Shown here piece by piece: positions 1 to 8,744 of a stretch of DNA of 64,000 bases (within the stretch, counting starts at the first letter, position 1; every line of letters begins with the position of its first letter). The notes beneath the pieces were generated by a model, which was not told the origin of the DNA, searched no databases, and worked only from the letters and a program-made list of their open reading frames with translations. This DNA is from Halococcus salsus. GTDB lineage: Archaea > Halobacteriota > Halobacteria > Halobacteriales > Halococcaceae. The translations under genes were made by a program, and so were the position numbers. Where the stretch lies: assembly GCF_009900715.1 (NCBI RefSeq), contig NZ_JAAAJC010000005.1, positions 1 to 64,000 of the forward strand, given 5' to 3'.

Positions 1-171
1 GTTCGTTCCACTCACTCGCTGTGGTGCTCATCCCTCGCACGAGCGTCGCGCGCCGCCCGTCGGACGGCGTCTGCTCACGGGCGCGAAGCGCCCGTTCGCA
101 CGTCCAGCGAGACGGCTTCGCCGTCTCGCCCGGCGCGGGCCGCGTGCCGACCGCACCGCCCGCACATGGGT
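1..171. repeat. Intergenic hairpins and edge of a dispersed repeat
   Basis: No gene is seen before the phosphatase stop codon. Bases 13-40 are identical to 2150-2177, so this is the edge of a dispersed intergenic repeat. Two perfect hairpins follow: 78-94 has 7-bp arms around a GAA triloop, and 107-129 has 10-bp arms around a TTC triloop. A weaker CCGT/ACGG hairpin lies at 57-67. They could act as a transcript end for the leftward phosphatase gene or simply be repeat structure; the sequence does not decide. Confidence 0.6.
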
Positions 172-1908
172 TCAGGCATCCGTTTCGTCGAGCGAACGGT
201 CCTGAATCTCGACCCGGCCCTCGGGCACCCGGAGCGCGACCATGACCTCCGTGTCGGGGTCGGACGAGTCGTCGAGTTTGTCCACCGAGTAGGCGGTGTA
301 GGTACACTCCTCGGGCGTGAACTCCACCACCGAGTAGCCCCAGTGGTGGCTGTCGAAGAACTCGATGTGTGGGTTCTGGGCCCGGACGAACGGTGAGAGG
401 ATTTTCTCGGAGACCGAGCCCCAGAGTCCACCGCTGGCCCCGAGGCCCTCGCTGACCGTCACGCTCGTGATCGCGGGCGTCATGAACTCGACGCCGACCC
501 GGTGGTCGGTGTTCTCCGGTTCGCCGCCGAAGACGTGCGAGAAGGGGTTCTCGTAGGTGGTCTGCTGATAGCTTGCGATGTAGCAGTGCATGTCCCCCGT
601 CAGGGTGACGAAGTTCTCGATGTCGGCCCGCGCGACCTCGTCGGTGATGAGTCGGCGTTCGTGGCCGTAGCCGTCCCAGCCGCTCTCGGAGGGGTGCAGC
701 GTCAACGGCCCCACCCCAACCCGGAACGGCACCGTCAGCACCTCGTCGGACCATACCGTCCAGGTTGCATCCGAATCGCGCACTTCGTCGAGGAACCACT
801 CGCGCTGGTCGGTCCCGAGCATACTCCGTTCGGGCGCGTCGTAGCCGAACGAGAGCGGGAACCACGCCGGCAGGTGGTTGTCGGCGTTGCGCGGCGGGTC
901 GCGGTAGAGCCGCTCGTCAGTCATCACGATATCCACGAGGTCGCCGAACGCGAAGGACTGCCAGAGCCGGTAGCGCTCGCCGAACGACTCGGCATCCTCG
1001 TCGAACCCGATCCGCGAAGGCATGTACTCCCACCACGCCGTGAGCGCGTCCGCCGCGAGACCGGTCATGAACTCGGGATCCTCCCCGCGGGGGTGGTTGG
1101 GCCCGCGCGGCGCGCCGACCTCGGGGTCCCAGTGGACGTTGTCGGTGAACTCGTGGTCGTCGCGCGCCGCGATGATGGTGTGGCGTTCGAGCGCCTCTTG
1201 GAGGAACCGATCCGAGCGATAGGCCCGATAGAGATAGCGGTAGTCCTCAAGGGTCCACGCGAGGTCGTGGCCGCTCGGCAGTTCGAGGTCCCGGTCGGGG
1301 AGGTCGGGACTCCCCCGACCCTTGTAGTCGCCCGCGACGGACTCGTAGATGAAGTCCCCGACGTGGACGACGAAGTCGACGTCCTCCTCCGCGACGCGGT
1401 GGTACGCGCCGTAGTACCCATTTGTATAATCCTGGCAGGTCAACACCGCGAGCCGGAGCGAATCGGGGCTCGAATCCGCGGCGGGCAGCGTGTGACACCG
1501 CCCGACTCGGCTTCGAACCCCGTCGTAGGTGAAGCGGTAGTGGTAGAACCGGTCGGGGTCGAGCAGCCCCAGTAGATCCACCGAGACGGCGTAGTCGTGG
1601 GCGGGCGTGACGTGCTCGGCGGCGACGGTCCCACGGTGGACGACCTCGTCGAAGTCCGGGTCGTGAGCGACCTCGATCCCCAGGGGTTCGTCCTCGCGAT
1701 ACGCCTCGGGGTCGATACGGGTCCAAACGACTACCCCGGTCGATTCGGGCCCGCCGCTCGCGACCGACTGCGGGAAGGTCGTCTCGGGGACGGCATCGGG
1801 ATCGGCATCGAACACGCTCTTCTCGACGACTTCATCGGGTTCGACCGGAAAGGAGAGCGAGCGCGCGTCGAGCGCGGCGGCGAGCTTCTCGTGACCGTCG
1901 CTCGTCAT
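172..1908 (-). CDS. phoD: PhoD-family alkaline phosphatase/phosphodiesterase
   Basis: Metallophosphoesterase of the PhoD family, which hydrolyses phosphate mono- and diesters using iron and calcium. The N-terminal PhoD beta domain (FPQSVASGGPE, about residues 40-55) is followed by the catalytic domain with metal-site motifs HVGDFIYE, AARDDHEF and LTGDMHCY. The ATG at 1908 (MTSDGHEK, 578 aa) is preferred; a 32-residue in-frame upstream extension looks like untranslated leader. Oddly, neither start gives a Tat or Sec signal peptide, although most PhoD enzymes are Tat-exported, so this one may be cytoplasmic. It is transcribed away from the repeat-bearing gap at 1909-2272. Family assignment is firm; substrate and location are not. 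Confidence 0.88.
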   Translation of the reverse strand: MTSDGHEKLAAALDARSLSFPVEPDEVVEKSVFDADPDAVPETTFPQSVASGGPESTGVVVWTRIDPEAYREDEPLGIEVAHDPDFDEVVHRGTVAAEHVTPAHDYAVSVDLLGLLDPDRFYHYRFTYDGVRSRVGRCHTLPAADSSPDSLRLAVLTCQDYTNGYYGAYHRVAEEDVDFVVHVGDFIYESVAGDYKGRGSPDLPDRDLELPSGHDLAWTLEDYRYLYRAYRSDRFLQEALERHTIIAARDDHEFTDNVHWDPEVGAPRGPNHPRGEDPEFMTGLAADALTAWWEYMPSRIGFDEDAESFGERYRLWQSFAFGDLVDIVMTDERLYRDPPRNADNHLPAWFPLSFGYDAPERSMLGTDQREWFLDEVRDSDATWTVWSDEVLTVPFRVGVGPLTLHPSESGWDGYGHERRLITDEVARADIENFVTLTGDMHCYIASYQQTTYENPFSHVFGGEPENTDHRVGVEFMTPAITSVTVSEGLGASGGLWGSVSEKILSPFVRAQNPHIEFFDSHHWGYSVVEFTPEECTYTAYSVDKLDDSSDPDTEVMVALRVPEGRVEIQDRSLDETDA

Positions 1909-1947
1909 GGGTTCGGGTTTCGGGCGGGACGGGTTGAAGCTACCGGA

Positions 1948-2231
1948 CCCCACTTTTTTCGACGGGGGAATCGCGCTCCTCGCCTCCGGTTCGCTCGCGC
2001 TCAACCCCCGCCCAAAAACCTGGGCTAAAAAGGCCGCTCGTTCGCCTCCGGCTCACTCGCGGTGCAATCACTAATCACTCCGCACCGCTCCCGCCACCGC
2101 CCCGCGGCAACCACGAGCCTCCCCAACCGACTGCGCTCCTCGCTCGTTGCACTCGCTGTGGTGCTCATCCCTCGCACAGTGTCCGCGGTCGCACGCTCAC
2201 GTCCGCTCGCGCACGACCGCAAGCGCGCGCC
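1948..2231. repeat. Dispersed intergenic repeat, long copy
   Basis: The 364-base gap between the phosphatase and helicase genes (1909-2272) holds no credible gene. It contains blocks that recur at 9809-9941: a CCCACTTTTTTC block (1949-1960), an AAAAACCTGG...CCGCTCG block (2014-2040), and a 52-base block at 2180-2231 that differs from 9890-9941 at only two positions. Bases 2150-2177 also match 13-40 exactly. The first T-run may double as the phosphatase promoter element, as it lies upstream of the 1908 start. Confidence 0.72.
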
Positions 2232-2272
2232 ACAGTGGTTGGTCCCGACGCGAATCGGTTTTCAGCAGCGAC

Positions 2273-4600
2273 TCAATCCACCCACACAGTCCTCGTTTCC
2301 GTAACCGGCGGGAGCGGCAGGTCGGGGAAGACGACCTCGACGGCGAACGTCAGCGTGTCGGGGTCCCCGCCGAACACCGGCGCGGGGAGGGTCTCGCTCC
2401 CGAGGAACGACGCGGTTTCGGTCATCTGAGTGTCGTTGACCGTCACCCGAAGCCCGGCCCGCGCGCCCTCGCCTCGATTCTCGACGGTGACCTCACACAG
2501 GTCGTTCTCGCCGCGCGCGATCCGCTCGGGGAAGGCCCCCCAGTCGATGTCGAGCGCGGGGAGGGCGCGTGCACGCTCGACCACCCGCTCGGCGACCCCC
2601 TCCGAGAGCCCGATCTCGACGAGTTCGTCGACTCCGGCCGAAACGACGTCCGCCGGGGTCTCGATCCCGGAACTCGCGAGTTTGCTCGCCCGGCCCGGCC
2701 CGACGCCGTCGATGGCGGTGAGCGCGACCGCGTCCTCGTCGACCCCGTTCTCGATGCGCGCCGCGACGCGACACGCCCGGTTGGCCTCCCACGCCGACCC
2801 GAAACGGTCGAGGAAGGCCCCGAGCGCGGCGAGGAGGCGGAGCGCGTTCTGGCGGATGACCCACGCGTCGCTCCGGAGTTCGGAGGGCGTCGAGCCACGA
2901 GTGCTGGATTCGAGGATCGCGAGCACTTTTCGAGTGCCCGGTTCGAGGTCGCCGCCGGAGCCGAGCACGCCCGCGATGGCGTCGCGCTCGGCGCGGCGGG
3001 CGTTGACGCTGTCGAACTCCGTGCTCTTCGCGACGGTTTCGAGGATGGCCCTCGTGCTCGGGTCGGTCCCCGCGAGGTCGAAAAAGCGGCGAGCGGTCGG
3101 CAGCCGGAGGTAGTACGACGAAGTCAGGGTGCCGAGCGGCGTCGCAGCGATGTCGAGGTCGTCCGTCTCGATGAACCCACGGTCTCGGAGTTCGGAGAGA
3201 GTCTCACGAACCTCCTCGCGGAGGCTCTCGACCGCGTCGGTTACGTGACCGTTCTTCGCCCGCACGAACCCGAAGGTGGTTTCGAGCCAGTCCATCACGT
3301 CGCCTACGTCCCGGATCGTCCCCATCGCGATCTCAGCGTTGAGGTGGGTGTCGAGGTCCGCGGCGAGGTGGGAGTCGATCTCCTTCCCGTCGCGGAGGAG
3401 TTTTCGGTACTTGTCGGCGTCGGCGGCGTCACAGACCACGTAGGCGTAGCCCGCGTCGTCGTAGCCCGGTCGGCCCGCGCGCCCGAGCATCTGGAGCACG
3501 TCGAGCGGGCTCATGTCGACCTCCCCCTCCAGTGGGTCGTGATATTTCGTATCCCGGATCACGACACACCGCGCGGGGAGGTTCACCCCCCACGCGAGCG
3601 TCGAGGTCGAGAAGAGGAGCTGGACCTTCCCCTCGCGGAACCACTCCTCGACGTGATCCTTGTCGGACCGCGAGAGACCCGCGTGGTGGAAGGCCACGCC
3701 GTCGAGCACGGAGTTCCGGAGGGTCTGGTTCTCGAGGACCTGGCTCTCGGTGTGAAAGTCGTAGTCGCCGCGCGCGCCCATCGGCACGTCCCGTGAGGCG
3801 AGTTCGTCGCGGGCCTTCTCGGCTGCACGGACGGTGTCCTGGCGCGAGGCCACGAACACCAGCGCCTGACCGCCGTCCCGAATGTGCTCTTCGGCGAGGT
3901 CGAGCGCGCGATAGAGGCGACGGTACTTGTCGGCGAAGGCGTTCTCGCCGTGGGTGTAGGTCCGAACACTGGATTCGAGGTCGACGGGTCGGTACTCGTC
4001 GCCGAAGTCGAAGGTGGTCTCGGGAGGCGCGTCGAGCCAGTCGGCGATGTCGTCTACGTTCGGCATCGTGGCCGAGAGCGCGACCACGCGGGGGTCACAG
4101 AGCCGCCGGAGCCGGGAGATGGTGACTTCGAGCACGCTGCCCCGCTTCTCGGAGTCGAGGAGGTGGACTTCGTCGATCACACAGCACGAGACGTCGGTGA
4201 TGAAGCCGTATCTGGGGGAGTCGTGTTTCCGCGTGGCCGAGTCCACCTTCTCGGGGGTCATCACGAGGATGTCGGCGCGCTCGGCGCGGTGGGGGACCAG
4301 GTCGCGCTCGCCGGTGACGACGTAGACCGAGTAGCCCATCGACTCGAAGCGCTCCCACTCGGATTCCTTCTCGTTGGTGAGCGCGCGGAGCGGCGCGATG
4401 AAGAGGGCCGTCCCACCGGACTGGAGACACTTGCAGATCGCGAGCTCGGCGAGGGCCGTCTTGCCCGAGGCGGTGGGCGCGCTGGCGACGACGTTCTCCT
4501 CGCGTTCGAGGATCGCCGGCAGTGCCTCGCGTTGCATCCGATTGAACTCCTCGAAGGCGAACGCGTCGGCGAACTCGGGGACCGTCTCGGCGACGCTCAT
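2273..4600 (-). CDS. Ski2-family DEVH helicase with Sec63-like C-terminus
   Basis: ATP-dependent superfamily 2 helicase of the Ski2/Hel308/Brr2 group, probably acting on DNA or RNA structures in repair or RNA processing. Order: Q-motif-like FNRMQREALPAI near residue 20; Walker A APTASGKT near 42; DEVH box near 145; SATMPN; then the second RecA domain with STSTLAWGVNLPA and QMLGRAGRPGYD. A Sec63-like part follows, with a helix-hairpin-helix (IDGVGPGRASKL, about 640) and a C-terminal immunoglobulin-like beta domain. The beta domain resembles Brr2/Sec63 more than classical Hel308. At 775 aa it is full length. The ATG sits at the edge of a perfect inverted repeat (4599-4628). Confidence 0.88.
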   Translation of the reverse strand: MSVAETVPEFADAFAFEEFNRMQREALPAILEREENVVASAPTASGKTALAELAICKCLQSGGTALFIAPLRALTNEKESEWERFESMGYSVYVVTGERDLVPHRAERADILVMTPEKVDSATRKHDSPRYGFITDVSCCVIDEVHLLDSEKRGSVLEVTISRLRRLCDPRVVALSATMPNVDDIADWLDAPPETTFDFGDEYRPVDLESSVRTYTHGENAFADKYRRLYRALDLAEEHIRDGGQALVFVASRQDTVRAAEKARDELASRDVPMGARGDYDFHTESQVLENQTLRNSVLDGVAFHHAGLSRSDKDHVEEWFREGKVQLLFSTSTLAWGVNLPARCVVIRDTKYHDPLEGEVDMSPLDVLQMLGRAGRPGYDDAGYAYVVCDAADADKYRKLLRDGKEIDSHLAADLDTHLNAEIAMGTIRDVGDVMDWLETTFGFVRAKNGHVTDAVESLREEVRETLSELRDRGFIETDDLDIAATPLGTLTSSYYLRLPTARRFFDLAGTDPSTRAILETVAKSTEFDSVNARRAERDAIAGVLGSGGDLEPGTRKVLAILESSTRGSTPSELRSDAWVIRQNALRLLAALGAFLDRFGSAWEANRACRVAARIENGVDEDAVALTAIDGVGPGRASKLASSGIETPADVVSAGVDELVEIGLSEGVAERVVERARALPALDIDWGAFPERIARGENDLCEVTVENRGEGARAGLRVTVNDTQMTETASFLGSETLPAPVFGGDPDTLTFAVEVVFPDLPLPPVTETRTVWVD

Positions 4601-4730
4601 ACGGATCCTCCCGTAGGGGGATCCGTATTCGTTCGTTGCGAACGGAGTGACGCAACGGGGCTCATGGGGTCAACCTCGTGGATTTGACCCCGTGAGTTCG
4701 TCGTGAGCAACGCGAAACGACGGTGCTCAC
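4599..4730. repeat. Four consecutive inverted repeats upstream of helicase
   Basis: Arms are 4599-4608/4619-4628 (10 bp, perfect, ATACGGATCC), 4635-4640/4651-4656 (6 bp), 4661-4673/4684-4696 (13 bp with one G-T pair) and 4703-4709/4724-4730 (7 bp). The first overlaps the helicase start codon, so it could be an operator or an mRNA hairpin. The rest of the gap to 4882 shows no gene. Confidence 0.7.
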
Positions 4731-4882
4731 GGAGCCCGCCCCCGGCGGTCCCGCGTCGGTCCTCGCGGGTCGGACGAAGCGACGGTGATCACGTGAAACG
4801 ATACTGGGGGTGGGGCCGACAAAGGCGTTTCTTCTCCCGCATCGGGAACCGCCGGCGAGCGTTCGAGCGGTCCGGCAACGGT

Positions 4883-5410
4883 TCAGTCGCCGTCGGAATC
4901 GCTGTCCGTGTCCCCGTCGTCGCCGTCCGAATCCGTGTCGCCATCGGAGTCCGCGTCGTGGCCGTCGAAGTCTCTATCGATCCCATCGAAGTCCGCATCA
5001 TAGCCGTCGAAATCCCTATCGACTCCGTCAGAGTCCGCATCGGCCCCGTCCGAGTCCGCGTCGATCCCGTCGAAATCCGCATCGGCCCCGTCGAAGTCCG
5101 CATCGGCGTCCCGAACCACGCCAGTGGTGCTGGAGGCGTGGTCGTTCGGTGCGACCGCGGGTTCGGGGTCCGCCGGTCGGGATTCGGGTTCGGAGAGGTC
5201 GTCGCCGGTGAGGTAGAGGTAGACCGGCGGGAGCAGGTAGGCGACGATCGCCACGAGGGCGAACCAGCGCTCGTAGTACGCGAGCAGGCCGAGGACGGTG
5301 AGCGCCGCCGTCGCGCCGGCGTGGACGCCCGTTCGCCGCAGTGTGTAGCGCCGGTAGTACTCCCAGGCCCCGCGGACGCGGTCGGTGATGGTCGCCACTG
5401 GCGCGGACAT
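4883..5410 (-). CDS. Membrane protein with Asp-rich heptad repeats
   Basis: Family not recognised (175 aa). Residues about 31-47 and 50-68 form two hydrophobic segments, followed by a polar linker. A C-terminal tail (from residue 103) consists of eight near-perfect seven-residue repeats of the form D-A/R-D-F/S-D-G-x, ending in a Ser/Asp/Gly-rich run. The DxDxDG pattern resembles the loop of EF-hand and thrombospondin type 3 calcium sites, so divalent-cation binding is plausible but inferred. It is divergent from the K+ channel gene at 5499, with 88 bp between the starts. The reading frame is open and repeat-conserved on this strand, while the other strand only carries shadow ORFs. Confidence 0.7.
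   Translation of the reverse strand: MSAPVATITDRVRGAWEYYRRYTLRRTGVHAGATAALTVLGLLAYYERWFALVAIVAYLLPPVYLYLTGDDLSEPESRPADPEPAVAPNDHASSTTGVVRDADADFDGADADFDGIDADSDGADADSDGVDRDFDGYDADFDGIDRDFDGHDADSDGDTDSDGDDGDTDSDSDGD
4937..5104 (-). repeat. Eight tandem 21-bp coding repeats (DxDxDG heptads)
   Basis: A 21-base period encodes residues 103-158 of the Asp-rich membrane protein. Variation falls mainly at the second, fourth and seventh codon of each unit (A/R, F/S, and A/I/V/Y/H/D). The Asp and Gly codons are nearly invariant. Such arrays often change copy number between strains. Confidence 0.75.
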
Positions 5411-5498
5411 GGCGACGATTGAGCCGAGAACGGTATCAGTCTATCCACCGCACGGACAAGCCAAACTCTCATGGGGGCTACGTGAGCACCCAAACTGA

Positions 5499-7178
5499 AT
5501 GAGTTCCGAGAAGCCCCAGGGACCGCTCGAACAACAGCTCCGCCAGCTTCGGTCCATCGATTCCATCGACGACATGACGGAACGACAGCGAACGGTGGTG
5601 AAGTTCCTGACGGCGCTCGTCTCGGTGCTCGTCGCGTACGCGGTCATCTACCAGGCCGGGATGCGGACCCTCGAGGGCGACGACATCACGATATTCCACG
5701 CGCTCCAGACGGTCGTCGAGACGATGACCACCACGGGCTACGGGGCCGATTCACCGTGGGTGACGCCGTACATGAACCTCCTCGTCATCTGGTACCAAAT
5801 ATCCGGGGTGCTCATCGGCTTCATCACGCTTCGCATCCTCATCATCCCGCTGTTCGAGCGCGCCCCGGTGGTGCTCGACGACCGTCTGACCGCGAAGGAC
5901 GGCCACGTCGTCGTCTGCGAGTACGGTCGGGGGAAGGACGTGCTGCTCGACGAGTTCGAGGCCTCAGGGATCGACTACGTCCTGGTCGACCCGGACAAGG
6001 ACGAGGCCATCGACCTCTCGAATCGTGACTACCAGGTCATCGACGGCGACCCGACGAAGACGGAGACGCTCCAACGGGCCGGGGTCGGAGACGCGGCGCT
6101 GGTGGTCATGGACGCACGAGAGCGCAACGCCAGCGTCGCGCTAACGGCCCACCAGTGCAACGAGGACGTGCGGGTGCTCTCGCTCACCGAGACCCCCGAC
6201 CGGCAGGAGGCGCTCGAACAGATCGGGGTTGACCGGGTGGTCTGCGTCCCGTCGCTCATCGGCCGCCAGTTGGCCGAGAAGGCGACGGCGACGGCGACGT
6301 TCGCAACCGCGGCCGACGCCATCGGCGAGGAGACCGTGGTTCGGGAGCTGGTCGTCCGCCACGACGGGCCGCTCGCCGGGGCGCGGGTCGAGGACACACC
6401 CATCGTGGCGAACCCGGACCTGACGTTGGTCGGGGCGTGGATCGACGGTGAGCTACGGCTTCCGCCCCGGTCGTCGGAACGGCTGTCGCCGAACGCGGTG
6501 CTCGTGGTCGTCGGGCCCGAAGCCGCTTTCGAGGCGGTTCACGGCGAGAACGACGGATTCCGGTCGCTGACGACGTACGACAGCGTCGTGGTCGCCGGGC
6601 TCGGCGAGGCGGGAACGGCGGTCACGGAACACTTCCCGGACGGGGTCGACGTCACCACCATCGATGTGGACGAGAGCACGGGGGCGGACGTGGTGGGGAA
6701 CGCGAGCGACGGACCCGTGCTCGCGGACGCCGGTATCGAGGACGCGACGGCGTTCGTCGTGGCCGTCGACGACGACGAGACCGCGTTGCTCGCCACGGCG
6801 GTCGGTCGGTCGATGGCCGAGGAGATCGACATCCTGGTTCGGGTGACCAACGCGGAGGACGTGGCGAAGGGGTTCGACGCGGGGGCGGACTACGTGCTCT
6901 CCGAGCGACGGACGATCGCACGACTCCTCGCCGCCGAGGCCCACCGGGAGCCGGTGGTGCATCCGATCGGGCAGATACGGTTCGCCAGGGTCGAGAGCGA
7001 CGAGTTCGTCGGCCAGGACCTCGGGGAGATCCAGCGGAGCGCCAACCAGGAGTGGGTGGGCGTTGGCCTCGAACGCGATGGGGAGTTCCTGACCGACGAC
7101 ACCGTCCGGATCGCCGACGGCGATACTCTCGTCGTCGCGGGGACCGACGAACGGCTTCGACGCCTCCCCGGGGAGTGA
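5499..7178 (+). CDS. K+ channel with two RCK/TrkA domains
   Basis: Ligand-gated potassium channel-like protein (559 aa). Two membrane helices (about residues 28-50 and 88-110) flank a pore loop with the filter TTTGYG at about 77-82. The first RCK/TrkA-N Rossmann domain starts at GHVVVCEYGRG (about 135), followed by a TrkA-C-like segment. A second TrkA-N domain is at SVVVAGLGEAG (about 364), with a second TrkA-C at the end (DGDTLVVAGTDERL). The tandem RCK layout matches MthK/GsuK-type channels that respond to nucleotides or cations. For a salt-in halophile, K+ flux is central. It is convergent with the MATE gene (21-bp gap) and divergent from the Asp-rich protein. The ligand is unknown. Confidence 0.9.
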   Translation: MSSEKPQGPLEQQLRQLRSIDSIDDMTERQRTVVKFLTALVSVLVAYAVIYQAGMRTLEGDDITIFHALQTVVETMTTTGYGADSPWVTPYMNLLVIWYQISGVLIGFITLRILIIPLFERAPVVLDDRLTAKDGHVVVCEYGRGKDVLLDEFEASGIDYVLVDPDKDEAIDLSNRDYQVIDGDPTKTETLQRAGVGDAALVVMDARERNASVALTAHQCNEDVRVLSLTETPDRQEALEQIGVDRVVCVPSLIGRQLAEKATATATFATAADAIGEETVVRELVVRHDGPLAGARVEDTPIVANPDLTLVGAWIDGELRLPPRSSERLSPNAVLVVVGPEAAFEAVHGENDGFRSLTTYDSVVVAGLGEAGTAVTEHFPDGVDVTTIDVDESTGADVVGNASDGPVLADAGIEDATAFVVAVDDDETALLATAVGRSMAEEIDILVRVTNAEDVAKGFDAGADYVLSERRTIARLLAAEAHREPVVHPIGQIRFARVESDEFVGQDLGEIQRSANQEWVGVGLERDGEFLTDDTVRIADGDTLVVAGTDERLRRLPGE

Positions 7179-7199
7179 AACGCCCGCTCAGTCCGCCGA

Positions 7200-8603
7200 T
7201 CAGGCGCTGGCGCGCTCGCTCGCCCGGTCGAGCATTCCATCGCCGGTCTCGTGGCGGTAGTAGAACCAGAGACCGACGGCGGCGGCGAGGTTCGAGATCG
7301 TCACGGCCCAGAACACGGCGACGACGCCGACACCCAACAGGACTCCCACACCCGCGGCGATCGGAAGCCGGACGGCCCAGAACTGCGCGAGCGTGGTGAC
7401 GAGGCTGGTGCGGGTCCGGCGCGCGCCGTTGAAGCCCGCCTCGAAAAGGTAGGCGACACCGATGGCGGGATAACCGTAAGCGAGGATTTCGAGATACGAG
7501 ACCGAGAGCGAGAGCGCGCGGTCGGTGAGCGCCGGCGCGAACAGGGTGGCGACCGGCACCGGGAAGAGCCACTGAACGGTACCGATGACCGCGAGCCCGC
7601 CGCCGGCGATCGCCACCCCGAGATAGGTCGCCCGTCTCGCCCGGTCCGGCTCCGCGGCACCGAGGTTCTGCCCGACGACGCTCTGGGCGGCCTGCTGGAG
7701 GCCGAGGGCGGGCACGAAGGCGACCGAGGCAACCCGACCGCCGATGGAGTAGGCCGCGAGGCCCGCCGTGCCGCCCGCCGCGAACGCCACCGTGACGATC
7801 AGGACCCGAACGACCTGGCGCACGGCCCCCTGTCCAGCGATCGGTGCGCCGACGTCGAACAGCTCCCGGAGGTCATCGGTATCGAACCGAGCGGTCGCCC
7901 GGGTGTAGATCCAGCCGTCGCGGCCAGCGAGCGCGAGACCCGCCGCGAGCAGGAAGCCGACGACGTAGCCGGCGACCGTGGCGAGCGCCGCGCCCTCCAC
8001 CCCGAGCGCGGGGGCCGGCCCGAACCCGAAGATCAGGATCGGGTCGAGCACGAGATTGGTCGCGACCGTGGCAACCGAGACGTAGAGCGGCGCGCGCGAG
8101 TCGCCCCAACCGACGAAGGCCGCCTCGATCGCGTCGCTCGCGGCCGCCGCCGGCAGGCCGACCGCGACAACCGAGAGATAGACCGTCGCGAGCGCCGTGA
8201 CGTTCGCTCCACCCGGCTGGAGCCGTGTGAGGAGGTCGACGAGCGGGCGCGCCCCGACCCAGAGGACGAGCCCCCCGACGACCCCGAGCACCACCGCGAC
8301 CCCGAGCCCGGTCGCGGCGGCCCGGCGCGCCCCGGAGACGTCTTCGCCACCGACGCGCTGGGAGACGAGGATCTGGGTGCCGACGAACGGGAGCGTGATC
8401 ACGAACGCGAAACACAGCGCGAGGACCGGGAGCGAGAGCCCCACCGCGGCGACCGCGGCCGAACTCAGCCGCCCGAGGAAGAAGAGGTCGACCACCTGCT
8501 GGACGACCTGCACGAGGTTCTGGACCAACAACGGGGTCGCGAGCACGACCAGTGCCCGTGTCAGCGACCCCTGGGTGATGTCCTCTGACGAGAGGTCGAG
8601 CAC
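7200..8603 (-). CDS. MATE-family multidrug/cation efflux transporter
   Basis: Twelve-helix MATE antiporter (467 aa) that would export organic cations or drugs using a Na+ or H+ gradient. The N-terminus reads LTRALVVLATPLLVQNLVQVV, typical of the first helix, and the two six-helix halves show the family's internal similarity. The start is GTG at 8603 (GTG CTC GAC). An AT-rich box at about 8623-8634 lies roughly 27 bases upstream, arguing for a leaderless mRNA from this GTG. It is divergent from lipA and ends 21 bp from the K+ channel stop. The substrate cannot be read from the sequence. Confidence 0.87.
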   Translation of the reverse strand: MLDLSSEDITQGSLTRALVVLATPLLVQNLVQVVQQVVDLFFLGRLSSAAVAAVGLSLPVLALCFAFVITLPFVGTQILVSQRVGGEDVSGARRAAATGLGVAVVLGVVGGLVLWVGARPLVDLLTRLQPGGANVTALATVYLSVVAVGLPAAAASDAIEAAFVGWGDSRAPLYVSVATVATNLVLDPILIFGFGPAPALGVEGAALATVAGYVVGFLLAAGLALAGRDGWIYTRATARFDTDDLRELFDVGAPIAGQGAVRQVVRVLIVTVAFAAGGTAGLAAYSIGGRVASVAFVPALGLQQAAQSVVGQNLGAAEPDRARRATYLGVAIAGGGLAVIGTVQWLFPVPVATLFAPALTDRALSLSVSYLEILAYGYPAIGVAYLFEAGFNGARRTRTSLVTTLAQFWAVRLPIAAGVGVLLGVGVVAVFWAVTISNLAAAVGLWFYYRHETGDGMLDRASERASA

Positions 8604-8744
8604 GGAGGCCGTTCAAATGTCATAGTAATTAATCGCTCGTCTTCCGGATGGGACGGAAGGCCGGGGTCTCCCTCGCGGTGGAAGGCCGGTCGCGTCGTGA
8701 CGGCGAACCCCACCCTTTTGCCGACGCGACCCGGAGGGACACCA

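Noticed and set aside
502-1575. 357-codon plus-strand frame antisense to the PhoD phosphatase
   Set aside because: Shadow of codon bias; no domain, and the minus frame has complete catalytic motifs.
2147-3796. 549-codon plus-strand frame antisense to the helicase
   Set aside because: Low-complexity arginine- and glutamate-rich product, no promoter, and the helicase motifs are on the other strand.
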